A DNA stretch of 64,000 nt from Leptospira limi (GTDB lineage Bacteria > Spirochaetota > Leptospiria > Leptospirales > Leptospiraceae). The stretch is from positions 248,001 to 312,000 of the forward strand of contig NZ_JAMQPV010000002.1 in the NCBI RefSeq assembly GCF_026151395.1, read 5' to 3'. The notes below the pieces were generated by a model, which saw only the letters and a list, made by a program, of their open reading frames with translations, searched no databases and was not told where the DNA came from. The stretch's first letter is position 1. Every line of letters begins with the position of its first letter. The translations under genes and the position numbers were made by a program. This document shows, piece after piece, positions 44,925 through 54,809 of this stretch.

Positions 44925-46133
44925 TTAGGCAACAATTTGACCCTCTTTTGATTTGAAGTGGCCCAATTTTTCTTCCAAACGTTTTCTGCTTTTAATGGTA
45001 ATGCGGTTGGGTTCGATCACAAGATTTGTATCTGCCTTGAATTCATCGATACTTTCCTGTTTTAATTTGATGATCCCACACATATTACATAACTCTTCCA
45101 TTTGGATATAAATCGTATGGGGAGTGGATAAACTTACATCTAAATTTCGCCCGAGTCGAATATCCTGGTCACGGATGGAATTGTACAAATATGCATAAAG
45201 TCTGGTGACTGGTGTTTTCAAACGTAATATGACCAGTCTTTGGTGGGAAAACCAAATACGACGTGCAATACTTTCAAAAATCTTTTGCAGTAACGACGGT
45301 CCTACTGACTCAAATAAATTCTCAGGAGTCACTCTTAAGATTTTGCTCTTGGTTTCGGTGATCGCAGATGCCATCCTCGGAGCATTGTCAATGAGGGACA
45401 TTTCTCCAAAAATCTCACCTGGCCCGAGGACATCGATTACGTATTCAAATCCGCGGACAATTCCAAATAGTTTTACATTCCCTTCTAACACAACGTAGAT
45501 TTCGTTACTCTTTTCGCTTTCGACAAAAAGAACTTCGCCAGCTTCCAACGTGGACTGCATATTGTCCCAAGGAAATGGTTTGTAGGAAGTTGCAACTGAC
45601 TTAAATAAGTCGGACGCTTCCTGTACATTTTCATTCGAATTGTTTTCTTTAGACCATTTGAGAAAGGCTTGCAGAGAATAGGCTGCAAGACTTGGTTTTT
45701 GCCAGGAAAGATAGGTCCGTGCATTTTGTACCAAACGTTCAGGGTGGTATTCGCGATCCGCTGGCTTATTTGCTTTTGATAGATGTTTTTGAAGGGTTCT
45801 TAATTCCCTTGAATAAAGGCCTAAAATTTTCATCGCAAGTTCTTTACGTTCTTTTAGGTAAGAACCAAGTAGGCGGATTGGAATTTGCACCAGTTCTACA
45901 TCTGTGTCAGCAAATAAAGTGACAAGGAACCTATGTTCCGTGAGTGCAGAAACCAAACCAAAACTATCCCCCGCTTCATAATAAGCAAGTTCATGGTCTA
46001 CAACGATGTGTTCGGAATCTACCGAAACCCGGCCCGATTTAACGATGAAAAAATTCCCAGTATTGACGGAATTTTGGACAACAATGGCTGCCCCTTTCGA
46101 GTATGTTACAATTTTGATATCTTCTACGGACAC
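44925..46133 (-). CDS. protein with two cyclic-nucleotide-binding domains, 402 aa
   Basis: Two Crp-type cNMP domains. The first (about 5-115) is degenerate, with GDSFGLVSALTEHRFLVTLF. The second (about 190-310) has the full phosphate-binding cassette GEIFGEMSLIDNAPRMASAI, so it can bind cAMP or cGMP. The C-terminal 90 residues are mixed helical with a Cys pair (EELCNMCGI) but no clear Crp helix-turn-helix, so DNA binding is not shown. The start is GTG, 41 bases after the eboF stop on the same strand; it may be the last gene of that transcript. Confidence 0.8.
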   Translation of the reverse strand: MSVEDIKIVTYSKGAAIVVQNSVNTGNFFIVKSGRVSVDSEHIVVDHELAYYEAGDSFGLVSALTEHRFLVTLFADTDVELVQIPIRLLGSYLKERKELAMKILGLYSRELRTLQKHLSKANKPADREYHPERLVQNARTYLSWQKPSLAAYSLQAFLKWSKENNSNENVQEASDLFKSVATSYKPFPWDNMQSTLEAGEVLFVESEKSNEIYVVLEGNVKLFGIVRGFEYVIDVLGPGEIFGEMSLIDNAPRMASAITETKSKILRVTPENLFESVGPSLLQKIFESIARRIWFSHQRLVILRLKTPVTRLYAYLYNSIRDQDIRLGRNLDVSLSTPHTIYIQMEELCNMCGIIKLKQESIDEFKADTNLVIEPNRITIKSRKRLEEKLGHFKSKEGQIVA

Positions 46134-46174
46134 TGAATTAAAAAAAATGATTTATAAAGGTACGAGTCAAACAT

Positions 46175-47569
46175 TTAAATCTCCGAAGTCATCTGCTCCC
46201 AGATGAAATCGTACACTTTTATAGCAGAAATATTTTTCTTAGGGAGAGGGATTTCTGCTGAAAAAATAGGGTAAAAATCTGGACTCTTTGGAAATCCACC
46301 ATGGGAACCTCTTACCAAACCTGCATCTAATGGAATCACATCCATTAAGTAACGAAAGCCAAGTTTTTTCTTGATTAATGTCCAAATCACCTTCCATTTT
46401 ACAAACTTTTGACTTGGGTTTAAAAAGAGTTCTGCAGGATCATACCCAGGTTTTCGATGTATGTCCACCAAGCGAGCGTAATCTGGAGCTTCTTTGTCGT
46501 TCATCCAATAATAGTAAGTAAACCAAAAGCCGTCTTTTGCAACTAATACAAGATCTCCCGATCTTTCATGCTGAATGTGGTATTTTTTTTGTTCTCTTTT
46601 ATCAAGGACTAACGCAACACCTGGTATTTGTTTCGCGATTTCTTTTGTAAGTTGTAAGGTTTTTTCATCCTTACAATAAATATGTGAGACTTGGTGGTCA
46701 GATACTGCAAATGCGTTGGATGCACCTGGGTCTAAAAGTTCGTACCAACGTTCCTTTCTTACTTGTATGAGATTGTTTTCTCTTAAAATACGATTGATAT
46801 GAATGGGTGTGTGAACATCACTAATTCCATACTCAGAAAGTAAAATCACTTTGGCATTTTTCTTTCGGTAGGCTTCCACTAACTCTTTTACAATCTGATC
46901 CAATTCAAATAGTTCTTTCTTTAGTTTGGATACGTTAGAACCAACCTTTTGTAACCCATAATCCAAATGGGGTAAATACACAAGTGTCAAAGTAGGATCA
47001 TATTTTTCATCCACATACAAAGTGGCATCTTTGATCCATTTTGTAGAACGAATATTTGCATTTGGTCCCCAAAAATGAAATAGAGGGAATGCTCCGAATT
47101 TTTTTTGTAGTTCGTCTCTCAATTCAGGCGGATGGGAATAACAATCAGGTGCCTTAACTCCGTCCGCATGGTATTGTGGCCTCGGTGTTACAGAATAATC
47201 TGCCGAAGAGTACATATTGTACCACCAAAACATTTTGGAACACGTAAAATTAGGGTCTATTTTTTTAGCTTTTTCCCAAAGTTTTTCTCCATAGACCAGT
47301 TGATTGGATTGTTTCCAAAATTTCACTTCTGAATCAATTCGGTCATACCATCCATTCCCCACAATTCCATGTTCACTTGGCCATTTACCAGTTAGGTATG
47401 TACTCTGTACGCTTGTCGTAACGCCAGGTAACATTGGTTCGATGAGTGTATGGTTTTTAGATTTGAGATATTGTTTTAAAAAGGGAGTGTGTTCCGAAAT
47501 TACACTTTTCGAAAGCCCCACGATATTGATGACTACTGTTTTTTGGAATTTTGTTTTGGTTTGTTTCAT
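46175..47569 (-). CDS. eboF: EboF: alkaline-phosphatase-superfamily phosphodiesterase of the ebo cluster
   Basis: A type I phosphodiesterase/nucleotide pyrophosphatase fold of 464 residues. The nucleophile region reads VTTSVQSTYLTGKWPSEHG (about 48-66), with the Thr nucleophile, followed by GIVGNGW. The metal-site Asp and His residues appear in SEYGISDVHTPI, AVSDHQVSHI and GLVRGSHGG. There is no signal peptide, so it acts in the cytoplasm. The ATG at 47569 overlaps the eboE stop (ATGA), which fixes the start; a longer frame from 47611 would overlap eboE. Ebo-cluster EboF is annotated as an alkaline-phosphatase-like protein; its substrate is unknown. Confidence 0.85.
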   Translation of the reverse strand: MKQTKTKFQKTVVINIVGLSKSVISEHTPFLKQYLKSKNHTLIEPMLPGVTTSVQSTYLTGKWPSEHGIVGNGWYDRIDSEVKFWKQSNQLVYGEKLWEKAKKIDPNFTCSKMFWWYNMYSSADYSVTPRPQYHADGVKAPDCYSHPPELRDELQKKFGAFPLFHFWGPNANIRSTKWIKDATLYVDEKYDPTLTLVYLPHLDYGLQKVGSNVSKLKKELFELDQIVKELVEAYRKKNAKVILLSEYGISDVHTPIHINRILRENNLIQVRKERWYELLDPGASNAFAVSDHQVSHIYCKDEKTLQLTKEIAKQIPGVALVLDKREQKKYHIQHERSGDLVLVAKDGFWFTYYYWMNDKEAPDYARLVDIHRKPGYDPAELFLNPSQKFVKWKVIWTLIKKKLGFRYLMDVIPLDAGLVRGSHGGFPKSPDFYPIFSAEIPLPKKNISAIKVYDFIWEQMTSEI

Positions 47570-48783
47570 TTGGGATCGTTTATCTTCTCGCTCATCATTG
47601 TTTGCACCCAATCAAGTTCTCTTATGATGGATGCTTCTAAAGAAATTTGTAAGGGTTTGGGAAGGACATTCCAAGTGTAAGTTTCAATTTCCAATACATT
47701 TGTAAAAGGTGATTGTTTCTGCATTTTCAAAACTGTAATCAATTCTTCTTGGGTAGACAAAAACTCACCATACGAATCCAAAAAGATAGGAACATGGAAA
47801 TGGATTCTCCATTCTTCACCCATCTCTGCACCATTGAGGATCGCTTCCCCTAAATCTTGATATGAAAGCATCGTTCCATTTTGTTTTACGGCCACTACTT
47901 GGTGTAAGTATTTTTTTTCATCAAAGGGTTTTAAAAAATTGAGTTTTCCTTCGATCGATCCAGAAAACTCCACCTTTAAAGCGGAACTCACTTGGATCCT
48001 ACCTACTTTGATTCCAGTTCGTTCTAACTCTGAAAACAAACCATCGTTCATCTCGTGTGTGACTGCTAGGTGGCACACATCCAAACATAGTCGAATGTGT
48101 TCTTTGGTATTTTGGATGGCAATTCTTTCATCAAATCCAAATTCTTTACTTAAAATTGGTACTGCCATAGGCAAAAGTTCTTTTTCGTACCAATGGACCA
48201 AGTTTGCAAAAGTTCCGAGGAAACCATCAGGTTCTGGTTCAATGTCTAAGTGTAGGATTCGTGATTCCTTTTTTTTAATTCGGATCAAGTCGACTAGTGT
48301 TTGGATGATGAAATGATTACATTTATTTTTTCTTTTTTCAAAATCTGTTTCATTGGACTCAAAATAGAGATACGAAAGTGGAGGGGTGGAAACACCTCCC
48401 TCTACACCTTGAGGTAACATTTCATTTAATAATAAAAACAATCGTTTTGTATAATCATACCTTTCTAGCGTTGACCAATCGGGATGATAAACTTTCTCTT
48501 TCACAACATCAGAATGGAATCCTCCATACGGGAATCCATTGATTGATATCACATACATCGATTCCTGTTTGAGCCAATTTTTCCATTCGAATAGATTTTC
48601 TTCTTGGGAAAGGCTTAGCGAAGCTTCATTGGATAAACGAAGGCCTATTCCAAAAGGTTCATTCGGTGAAATTTGTGATTTGATCTTAGGAAGATAGATT
48701 TTTAATTCCTGAAAATGGTCTTCCCAAGATTCTCCGATATGGATATTGGAACAATAGGTTAAGTGTCCAAATTTTGTTTTCAT
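47566..48783 (-). CDS. eboE: EboE: metabolite traffic protein, TIM-barrel (AP-endonuclease-2-like)
   Basis: A 405-residue protein with the pattern of the xylose-isomerase/AP-endonuclease barrel: HLTYCSNIHIGESW at the start, NGFPYGGFHSD (about 82-92), LHLDIEPEPDGFLG (about 178-191), LCLDVCHLAV and IHFHVPIF. These His, Glu and Asp residues would hold metal ions as in the fold. This is the characteristic fifth gene of ebo clusters. It is coupled at both ends (ATGA at 48780-48783 with eboD, and with eboF). Activity has not been shown for the family; the name reflects a proposed role in export of the product. Confidence 0.85.
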   Translation of the reverse strand: MKTKFGHLTYCSNIHIGESWEDHFQELKIYLPKIKSQISPNEPFGIGLRLSNEASLSLSQEENLFEWKNWLKQESMYVISINGFPYGGFHSDVVKEKVYHPDWSTLERYDYTKRLFLLLNEMLPQGVEGGVSTPPLSYLYFESNETDFEKRKNKCNHFIIQTLVDLIRIKKKESRILHLDIEPEPDGFLGTFANLVHWYEKELLPMAVPILSKEFGFDERIAIQNTKEHIRLCLDVCHLAVTHEMNDGLFSELERTGIKVGRIQVSSALKVEFSGSIEGKLNFLKPFDEKKYLHQVVAVKQNGTMLSYQDLGEAILNGAEMGEEWRIHFHVPIFLDSYGEFLSTQEELITVLKMQKQSPFTNVLEIETYTWNVLPKPLQISLEASIIRELDWVQTMMSEKINDPK

Positions 48784-49940
48784 CGGAAATTAACCATAAT
48801 ATCAAAAGCAGACATTAAAATAGAATGATCCATGGTATACACTTCTTTCGGTTTTCCGATTCCATCTAACATTAGCAATGTGAGTTTACCACCTAGATGT
48901 TCTCTAAACTCTTCCAAGGCTATTTCTAAATTTTCTTTTCCTTTCTCTAATAGAATTGGAAAATTCAATGTAAACCCGAGTCCCAATAACAAACGTAAGA
49001 TACGCAAATATTCTTTTTCTTCTAAATCACCACACAAAAAAGAATAGATCGAATCGAGTGCAATTCCCACCGCCACTGCTTCACCATGACGAATGGAAAA
49101 ATTGGAAAGGTATTCTAATTTATGTGCAAACCAATGCCCAAAATCCAAAGGCCTTGAGGAACCAAATTCGAAAGGATCTCCACTCCGAATATGTTCTATA
49201 TGCAGTCTTGCACAGTCAAAGACTAACTGTTCCATCACACCGATGTCTCGGTTCACGAGTGATTGAACATTCGATTCAATCCAACGAAAAAAAGTTTCCT
49301 CTTTAATCAACGATACCTTTACAGCTTCCGCTATCCCAGAACGCCAATCTCTCTCATCCAAGGAAACAAGAAACGAAGAGTCATTAAAAACGGCAACGGG
49401 TGGTGCAAACGTACCTAAGAAGTTTTTTTTCCCAAGGTAATTGATGCTATTTTTGACTCCTACTCCCGAATCATTTTGGGAAAGGACAGTTGTTGGAATC
49501 CTTATCAAACGAATGCCTCGATGGGATACCGCTGTTGCAAATCCTACCATATCAAGGAAGGCACCACCACCAATAGCCATCACATAGGAGTGCCTATCAA
49601 TCCCATACTCACTGATGGCAGAGGAAACCAATTCCCAAAATTCATTTTGGTTTTTTGCATTTTCACCTCCAGGGATGGTCAAAATATTTTTTACTAATTG
49701 AACAGATGTTACATTAGTTTCAAAATAGGTTTGTATGGCCTCCCGAATGTTTTTCTGATGCAACAGAATTCCATCATCTACAACAACCAAAACTTTCTTT
49801 TTGGTTCCTTCTTGTTCCTTTAAATTAAAGAAGTCACATAATACCAAATTATTGACAGCAAACAAATGTTTTGTGAAAAACACTTCATATCGATATGATA
49901 TTTGAAACTCAGATTGGATACTATTAAATCGATTTGACAT
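48780..49940 (-). CDS. eboD: EboD: 3-dehydroquinate-synthase-like sugar phosphate cyclase
   Basis: NAD-dependent cyclase fold, 386 residues from the ATG at 49940. NAD-site pattern GGENAKNQNEFWELV is followed by AIGGGAFLDMVGFATAV. The metal ligands are visible in SGIAEAVKVSLI (Glu), PLDFGHWFAHKLE (His) and SIRHGEAVAVGI (His). NDSGVGVKNSINYLGKKNF matches the sugar-phosphate-cyclase core. Its setting in ebo, not in an aromatic-pathway locus, argues that it makes a carbocyclic precursor of the ebo product instead of dehydroquinate. A longer frame to 50132 would overlap eboC and its extra residues are just the eboC antisense-frame shadow; I reject it. Confidence 0.86.
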   Translation of the reverse strand: MSNRFNSIQSEFQISYRYEVFFTKHLFAVNNLVLCDFFNLKEQEGTKKKVLVVVDDGILLHQKNIREAIQTYFETNVTSVQLVKNILTIPGGENAKNQNEFWELVSSAISEYGIDRHSYVMAIGGGAFLDMVGFATAVSHRGIRLIRIPTTVLSQNDSGVGVKNSINYLGKKNFLGTFAPPVAVFNDSSFLVSLDERDWRSGIAEAVKVSLIKEETFFRWIESNVQSLVNRDIGVMEQLVFDCARLHIEHIRSGDPFEFGSSRPLDFGHWFAHKLEYLSNFSIRHGEAVAVGIALDSIYSFLCGDLEEKEYLRILRLLLGLGFTLNFPILLEKGKENLEIALEEFREHLGGKLTLLMLDGIGKPKEVYTMDHSILMSAFDIMVNFR

Positions 49941-49948
49941 TTTATCTG

Positions 49949-50812
49949 TTATGTGACTGCAAAATACTTTGCGATTAAAAAGGATAAAGGTAACAAAAAA
50001 AGAATGAGAATTGCAATTGGTAGCACCCCAGAAGCGGCAGCAAAACTGGCGTTCAAAAGAATTAATGTTAATACTCCCGTTTTCACTGACTTCCCTATCA
50101 AAGTTGGTATGGGATTTTGAATGGCACGCCAAAGTGTTGGGAATAAAATCAAAGAATGTAATGTGATAAAAGGCAACGTATAACCGATGTAGTGATTATA
50201 AAAGGAATACATCAACTGTGAACAAAATACACCTAGATACAAAATCCCTGCTATAAAAAACCGAATTTTACCACCACCAAAAACTTCATTTTGGCTAATG
50301 GATGTAATTGCTGCTATATAAAATATAGGCAATACAGATAAACTAACAAGCGATAATGGAATTGATTTTAGGATTGTCATACCTAATACCAAATTAAGCC
50401 CTCTGCATAATCCCATCACGAAGGGACCCAATACCAAATGGTGTTTTGCAAATCGGTTGTAGATGATGACAAATACAACTATACAAATTGCTATGATAAA
50501 ACTGATTTCACTATAAAGGAAAGAGAAAAGAAGTCCCATACCAAACAAGAAAATTCCCATAGACAATGCATGTTTGGCAGGTACTTTTCCCGATGGGATG
50601 GGTCTTTCTGGTCTTTCGATAGAATCGATATTTCGATCAAAATAATCATTGAGGACAACACCACCACCATACAAAAAGATACTCGCGAGTATTAAAAAAC
50701 TACCTTCTTTCACCCAAGGAAAAGAAACAATCGCCATACCCGCTAAAATATCAGCAATGGCTGTGATAAGATTTGCTGGTCTTAATAAAATGAGATAACT
50801 TTTAAAATTCAT
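49949..50812 (-). CDS. eboC: EboC: UbiA-family prenyltransferase
   Basis: An inner-membrane prenyltransferase, 287 residues, with about eight or nine helices. The metal-diphosphate motif NDYFDRNID is clear (about 56-64), followed by RPERPIPSG. UbiA enzymes attach a polyprenyl chain to an aromatic or sugar acceptor. The acceptor here is presumably the EboD product or a derivative. It starts directly at the eboB stop (TAAATG, no gap). Its 3' end is 8 bases before eboD. Confidence 0.86.
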   Translation of the reverse strand: MNFKSYLILLRPANLITAIADILAGMAIVSFPWVKEGSFLILASIFLYGGGVVLNDYFDRNIDSIERPERPIPSGKVPAKHALSMGIFLFGMGLLFSFLYSEISFIIAICIVVFVIIYNRFAKHHLVLGPFVMGLCRGLNLVLGMTILKSIPLSLVSLSVLPIFYIAAITSISQNEVFGGGKIRFFIAGILYLGVFCSQLMYSFYNHYIGYTLPFITLHSLILFPTLWRAIQNPIPTLIGKSVKTGVLTLILLNASFAAASGVLPIAILILFLLPLSFLIAKYFAVT

Positions 50813-51841
50813 TTAATCGATGTAGAGAGAGTTTTGATTCCATTTAGGAAGTTGCCCACCTCGCAAAACAGAATTACCATGGAATTTTTCATTTGGATCC
50901 GAAGGGGTATTCAATTCAAAATCGGATACTTGGATTTGGCCACTTTTGGCAAATGCCTCAATTGCATTTTCATACGTCACCTTACGAATGACATCATGTG
51001 GTATCCCACGGCTTACCATAAGTGCAGCAGTTTTCGGAATGGCAAGTGGATCCGATATGCCCCAATCAGCACTTGAATTGATCATAATTCTTTCAGCACC
51101 ATATTGTTCTACAATGGATACCATTCTTTTGTTTCCCATTTTTGTAAATGGATAGATTGTGAAGGCAGCATAAAATCCTTGGTCTAACACCGACTTAACG
51201 GTTTCTTCATTATTATGATCCACAATGACCCAAGAAGGATCTAATCCATGTTCTATGGCGATCGACATACTCCTTTCAGTACCTCTTTTTTTATCTCGAT
51301 GAGGGGTATGGATTTGTACTGGTAATTTGGCTTCTTTTGCTAATTCCAACTGTAAACGATAGTATTTTTCTTCTAATTCCGTTTGGTCATCAAATCCGAT
51401 TTCACCAACCCCAACCACTCCTTCTTTATATATATAAAGAGGTAAAATCTCCATGACTTCTTCCGCCAATCGTTCGTTATTTGCTTCTCTCGAATTAAGA
51501 CCAATGGTACAATAATGTTTGATTCCAAATTGAGAAGAACGAAACCGTTCCCAACCAACTAAACTACTGTAATAGTCTTTAAAACTTGAGAGACCTGTGC
51601 GAGGTTGTCCTACCCAAAAAGCTGGCTCAATGACAGCAACGATCCCTGCTTGAGCCATATTTTGGTAATCATCAGTTGTCCGAGAGACCATATGGATATG
51701 AGGGTCAAAAAATTTGAATCCTTTGATTTTATCTTTGTATTCATCCCATTGTAAATCCATGTGCGTTGGTGTATCATTTGTTTTGTTTTGATTCTCAAAA
51801 TGGGAAGGATTTGTTGTTAAATCTGATTGTTTTTCACACAT
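50813..51841 (-). CDS. eboB: EboB: TatD-type metal-dependent hydrolase
   Basis: An amidohydrolase-like barrel of 342 residues. Metal-site residues are visible: HIHMVSRTTDDY (HxH motif), VGEIGFDD, IHTPHRDK, VIVDHNN and NSSADWGIS. This combination is the signature of the TatD-like hydrolases found in ebo clusters, not of generic TatD DNases. There is no signal peptide. It is 6 bases after eboA and joins eboC without a gap. The reaction is unknown. Confidence 0.84.
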   Translation of the reverse strand: MCEKQSDLTTNPSHFENQNKTNDTPTHMDLQWDEYKDKIKGFKFFDPHIHMVSRTTDDYQNMAQAGIVAVIEPAFWVGQPRTGLSSFKDYYSSLVGWERFRSSQFGIKHYCTIGLNSREANNERLAEEVMEILPLYIYKEGVVGVGEIGFDDQTELEEKYYRLQLELAKEAKLPVQIHTPHRDKKRGTERSMSIAIEHGLDPSWVIVDHNNEETVKSVLDQGFYAAFTIYPFTKMGNKRMVSIVEQYGAERIMINSSADWGISDPLAIPKTAALMVSRGIPHDVIRKVTYENAIEAFAKSGQIQVSDFELNTPSDPNEKFHGNSVLRGGQLPKWNQNSLYID

Positions 51842-51847
51842 AAAAAA

Positions 51848-52699
51848 TTAATGATTGTTTCCTAATTTAGACCAATCCCATTTCCCATTTTTGATTTCTT
51901 CTGGGAATTTTGGATGTTTTGTTCCTAATAATTGGTATGAGTTCAATTCTGATTGTGAACAAATTAGACTAGCTGCAATCACATCTTCCTTTCTTTGTGA
52001 TTTGAATAAAGTTTCGACTAGGTAGAGTTCTCCTTCTGAAAGATAAGGAACCAGTAATTGCCAAACATCGGGAGGGACATCTCTACCTGCTGACCACCTT
52101 TCTTTTACAAAACTGACTAAACCGATTGATAGGTTTTGGTTATTTCTTTCTAACAATCCATAAATCATTTGGATTGGTTTTTCATTGAAGATTGTTTTTA
52201 AAACCAATTGGTTCCAAGCTAACTCTGGAAATTCATGGTAAGGAAATGGGTTATGTAAAGCAATTGCATCAAAAACAAATCCCATATTCGATCGAACTGC
52301 ATCCGTTGCTCTCGGTAACCAAACTTGTGGATATGGGAGAATCGGTAATGAGGAAAACAAGGCAACCAATTCATTTAATTCCGCAGTATCAAATAAGGTC
52401 TCAATTTTTTCGATCAATTCGTCTTTTGGAAGTGTTACTAGAAGACTCAAGAACCAAACACGACTTAAACGAACGAAATTCCAGTGATTCACTTGAAATC
52501 CAGGGAGATTTGGAATCAAATTTTGATATTCTAACTCTTCTTGGATAATGGTTTTTGAAAGAAACCTTGGTGCTTTGACAAAGGCAGTCATCAGTGCATT
52601 CGGATTATCTTTCGGAATCGAGTCCAACCACTTCATTTCTGATTCGGTTGTATGTTTTTTCAGCAAAGGATAAAAATAGGAAGAATAAGAAGTTGGCAT
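51848..52699 (-). CDS. eboA: EboA domain protein, 283 aa
   Basis: First gene of the ebo run. EboA is a family without known activity, alpha-helical and soluble. Readable parts are LVALFSSLPILPYPQVWLPR (about 110-129), RSNMGFVFDAIALHNPFPYH and ELAWNQLVLKTIF. The start is taken at the ATG at 52699; an in-frame TTG at 52708 would add three residues. No strong Shine-Dalgarno is visible. The next gene eboB begins 6 bases after its stop. The promoter should lie in the 259-base spacer shared with the divergent porin gene. Confidence 0.8.
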   Translation of the reverse strand: MPTSYSSYFYPLLKKHTTESEMKWLDSIPKDNPNALMTAFVKAPRFLSKTIIQEELEYQNLIPNLPGFQVNHWNFVRLSRVWFLSLLVTLPKDELIEKIETLFDTAELNELVALFSSLPILPYPQVWLPRATDAVRSNMGFVFDAIALHNPFPYHEFPELAWNQLVLKTIFNEKPIQMIYGLLERNNQNLSIGLVSFVKERWSAGRDVPPDVWQLLVPYLSEGELYLVETLFKSQRKEDVIAASLICSQSELNSYQLLGTKHPKFPEEIKNGKWDWSKLGNNH

Positions 52700-52958
52700 A
52701 AAAAACAACTAAGAGAATGATTTTTGGGAACAAAAGTGGAGTAAACCAAATATTAGTGGTTTTACGATGCTTTCCTCCTTCTGCTTAATTTTCAATCATT
52801 AGTATGTCTCTTAGCAAAACAAAAAAAATAGTATTCAAAATCTTCAATAAACTGTACAAAAACCATCCTTTAAATTAGGTGTCCTACGCATTCGGAAATT
52901 TATGGATAGGAAACAGGTTAGGTCTCATGTTCACTGGCAAAAATCACGGGAGTACCAA

Positions 52959-54803
52959 ATGTACATGCAATTTTATAAACTCATCATCGGACTATTTATC
53001 AGCACAACTCTCTTTTTTGGTACAGGAGAGATAGAAGCTCAGTTCATTACACCTGTTAAAAAAGAAACACCAGAACCACAGAATCCGCCACCCGCTCCAC
53101 CACAGGTATCACCTCCTCAGGAACCAACGAAAGAAACTCCAGTTGTTCCAGAAGAACCAGCCGAGTATGTAAGTCCCATGAAAGGGAATCTATCGGGGGA
53201 ATATTTCCGAAGTTTTCAGATCACAAATAAACAAAAAAAGGCCATCCAAGAAAACAAAAGTTTATGGTTTGCCGATCGTTTCCGTGTGGGATTTGGATTA
53301 CGTCCCAAAGCAGATTCCTTGTACAATACCGATTTCGATCGTTCAACTGCGGATAACAGAAATACGGTGACGAACCAAACTCAATTTTATTTGGTAGGAG
53401 ACGTATCACCTAACATTACCTTTAAACTTACCTTCCAAGATGTAAGGTTATGGGGAGGTGAAATCACGACTGGTTCGGCGGATCAAAAACTTGGTGTGAT
53501 TTCAAATGTGGGAACAACAATTGATACAACTAAACAGAGAGAATTTGCTTTAAACAATTTTACTGGATTTAGAGAAGCATTTTTGGACCTTAAAACCACA
53601 AACCAAATGTTTCGTGTGAGAACCGGACGTCAAATTTTAGACTTTGGTGATGGTAGGATCCTTGGTGCACGGAATGATAGTTTGAATGGTAACTCGTTTG
53701 ATGCTGTACGAACAACCCTAACTATCCAAAAACAAACGTTAGATGTGTTTGGTGCCATCGTAAGTTCCGAAAACAATGCAAATAGTATGGTTTCCAATAA
53801 TTCAACTAGGTTAAATGGCCCAGGGAATGCATCTTATTATGGCGTACATTATGGTGTCAAACCTTGGGAATGGTTGGGTATAGAAGTTTATAACTTTACA
53901 TTATACAAACAAAGGTTAAAGGCAACCAATACAACTCCCTATGGATCTGAAATTTATTACCGTGATCCTGACCAACTGAATACAACGGGATTTCGATTAA
54001 CCAATCGTACAAAAAGTAATTCATTACCGAAAGAAACAGGGATTGACTGGATGGTGGAAGCGGCTTGGCAAACTGGATTTAATGGCGAAAGAGTATCCCC
54101 CGATTGGATCAACCAAAACGGTGCATTAAAATCCAATAAAACAACTGGTGCCCCTCCTCCTTTTTCTGATCCGGTTCGTTATAAGGCAAATATCGTAGCG
54201 GCGCAGTTAGGTTACACTCCTGTAAAAGAATTTAGAATTGGGATTCAATATGTACAAGCTTCTGGAGATCCAAATCGAAACGATGGAAGTGTTGCCACAT
54301 ACAACCCTTTATTTGCAACAAGAAGGATGGCGGGAGGTGCTATTCCTTTCGCAGGAAATGGAAATTCGGGTTTAGTATTTTGGCAAAATATCAAAGATTA
54401 TTCCATTCATATCAAATACGAATCACCGACTTGGGGAACCTTTATCATCAACCCTCACTGGTACTACAAAACGAAATTACAAGATGGTTATTATGAAAAC
54501 AATAACTATGTGGCAGGAAGTAAGGCAACAGGTGAAACCGCATCTACGGAAGATTTTTATAACACAGAAGCTTACAATCCGAATCGACCAAAACTGGGAA
54601 AACATGTTGCTACTGAAATCAATTTGATTTATATCATTACCCCATTTGAAAACGTATCCTTTTGGTTTGGAGCAAGTTCACTTTATGCTGGAGACGCGAT
54701 TCGAAACCAAAAAAACAATCCTTACCAGGCTGATCCCTACCATAGGTATGATTTCAAACCAAATGCAAGTTTTTTTACATTTCAAACTGTATTTGCTATT
54801 TAA
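52959..54803 (+). CDS. alginate-export-like outer-membrane porin, 614 aa
   Basis: A beta-barrel outer-membrane protein. The chosen ATG at 52959 has GGGAG 6 bases upstream and begins a signal peptide (MQFYKLIIGLFISTTLFF), while an ATG at 52902 would put a polar stretch before it. A Pro/Gln-rich linker (about 35-75) follows, then a barrel of about 16 alternating strands. Aromatic girdles and sequence such as RVRTGRQILDFGDGRILGA fit the alginate export/OprE family. It ends in a C-terminal Phe-x-x-x-Phe-Ala-Ile-like strand (TFQTVFAI). The substrate is unknown. It is divergent from eboA and may share its promoter region. Confidence 0.8.
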   Translation: MYMQFYKLIIGLFISTTLFFGTGEIEAQFITPVKKETPEPQNPPPAPPQVSPPQEPTKETPVVPEEPAEYVSPMKGNLSGEYFRSFQITNKQKKAIQENKSLWFADRFRVGFGLRPKADSLYNTDFDRSTADNRNTVTNQTQFYLVGDVSPNITFKLTFQDVRLWGGEITTGSADQKLGVISNVGTTIDTTKQREFALNNFTGFREAFLDLKTTNQMFRVRTGRQILDFGDGRILGARNDSLNGNSFDAVRTTLTIQKQTLDVFGAIVSSENNANSMVSNNSTRLNGPGNASYYGVHYGVKPWEWLGIEVYNFTLYKQRLKATNTTPYGSEIYYRDPDQLNTTGFRLTNRTKSNSLPKETGIDWMVEAAWQTGFNGERVSPDWINQNGALKSNKTTGAPPPFSDPVRYKANIVAAQLGYTPVKEFRIGIQYVQASGDPNRNDGSVATYNPLFATRRMAGGAIPFAGNGNSGLVFWQNIKDYSIHIKYESPTWGTFIINPHWYYKTKLQDGYYENNNYVAGSKATGETASTEDFYNTEAYNPNRPKLGKHVATEINLIYIITPFENVSFWFGASSLYAGDAIRNQKNNPYQADPYHRYDFKPNASFFTFQTVFAI

Positions 54804-54809
54804 AAATCG

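Noticed and set aside
49941..50132. Longer N terminus for eboD from a TTG at about 50132
   Set aside because: It overlaps eboC in another frame, has no ribosome-binding site, and the ATG at 49940 gives a normal cyclase length.
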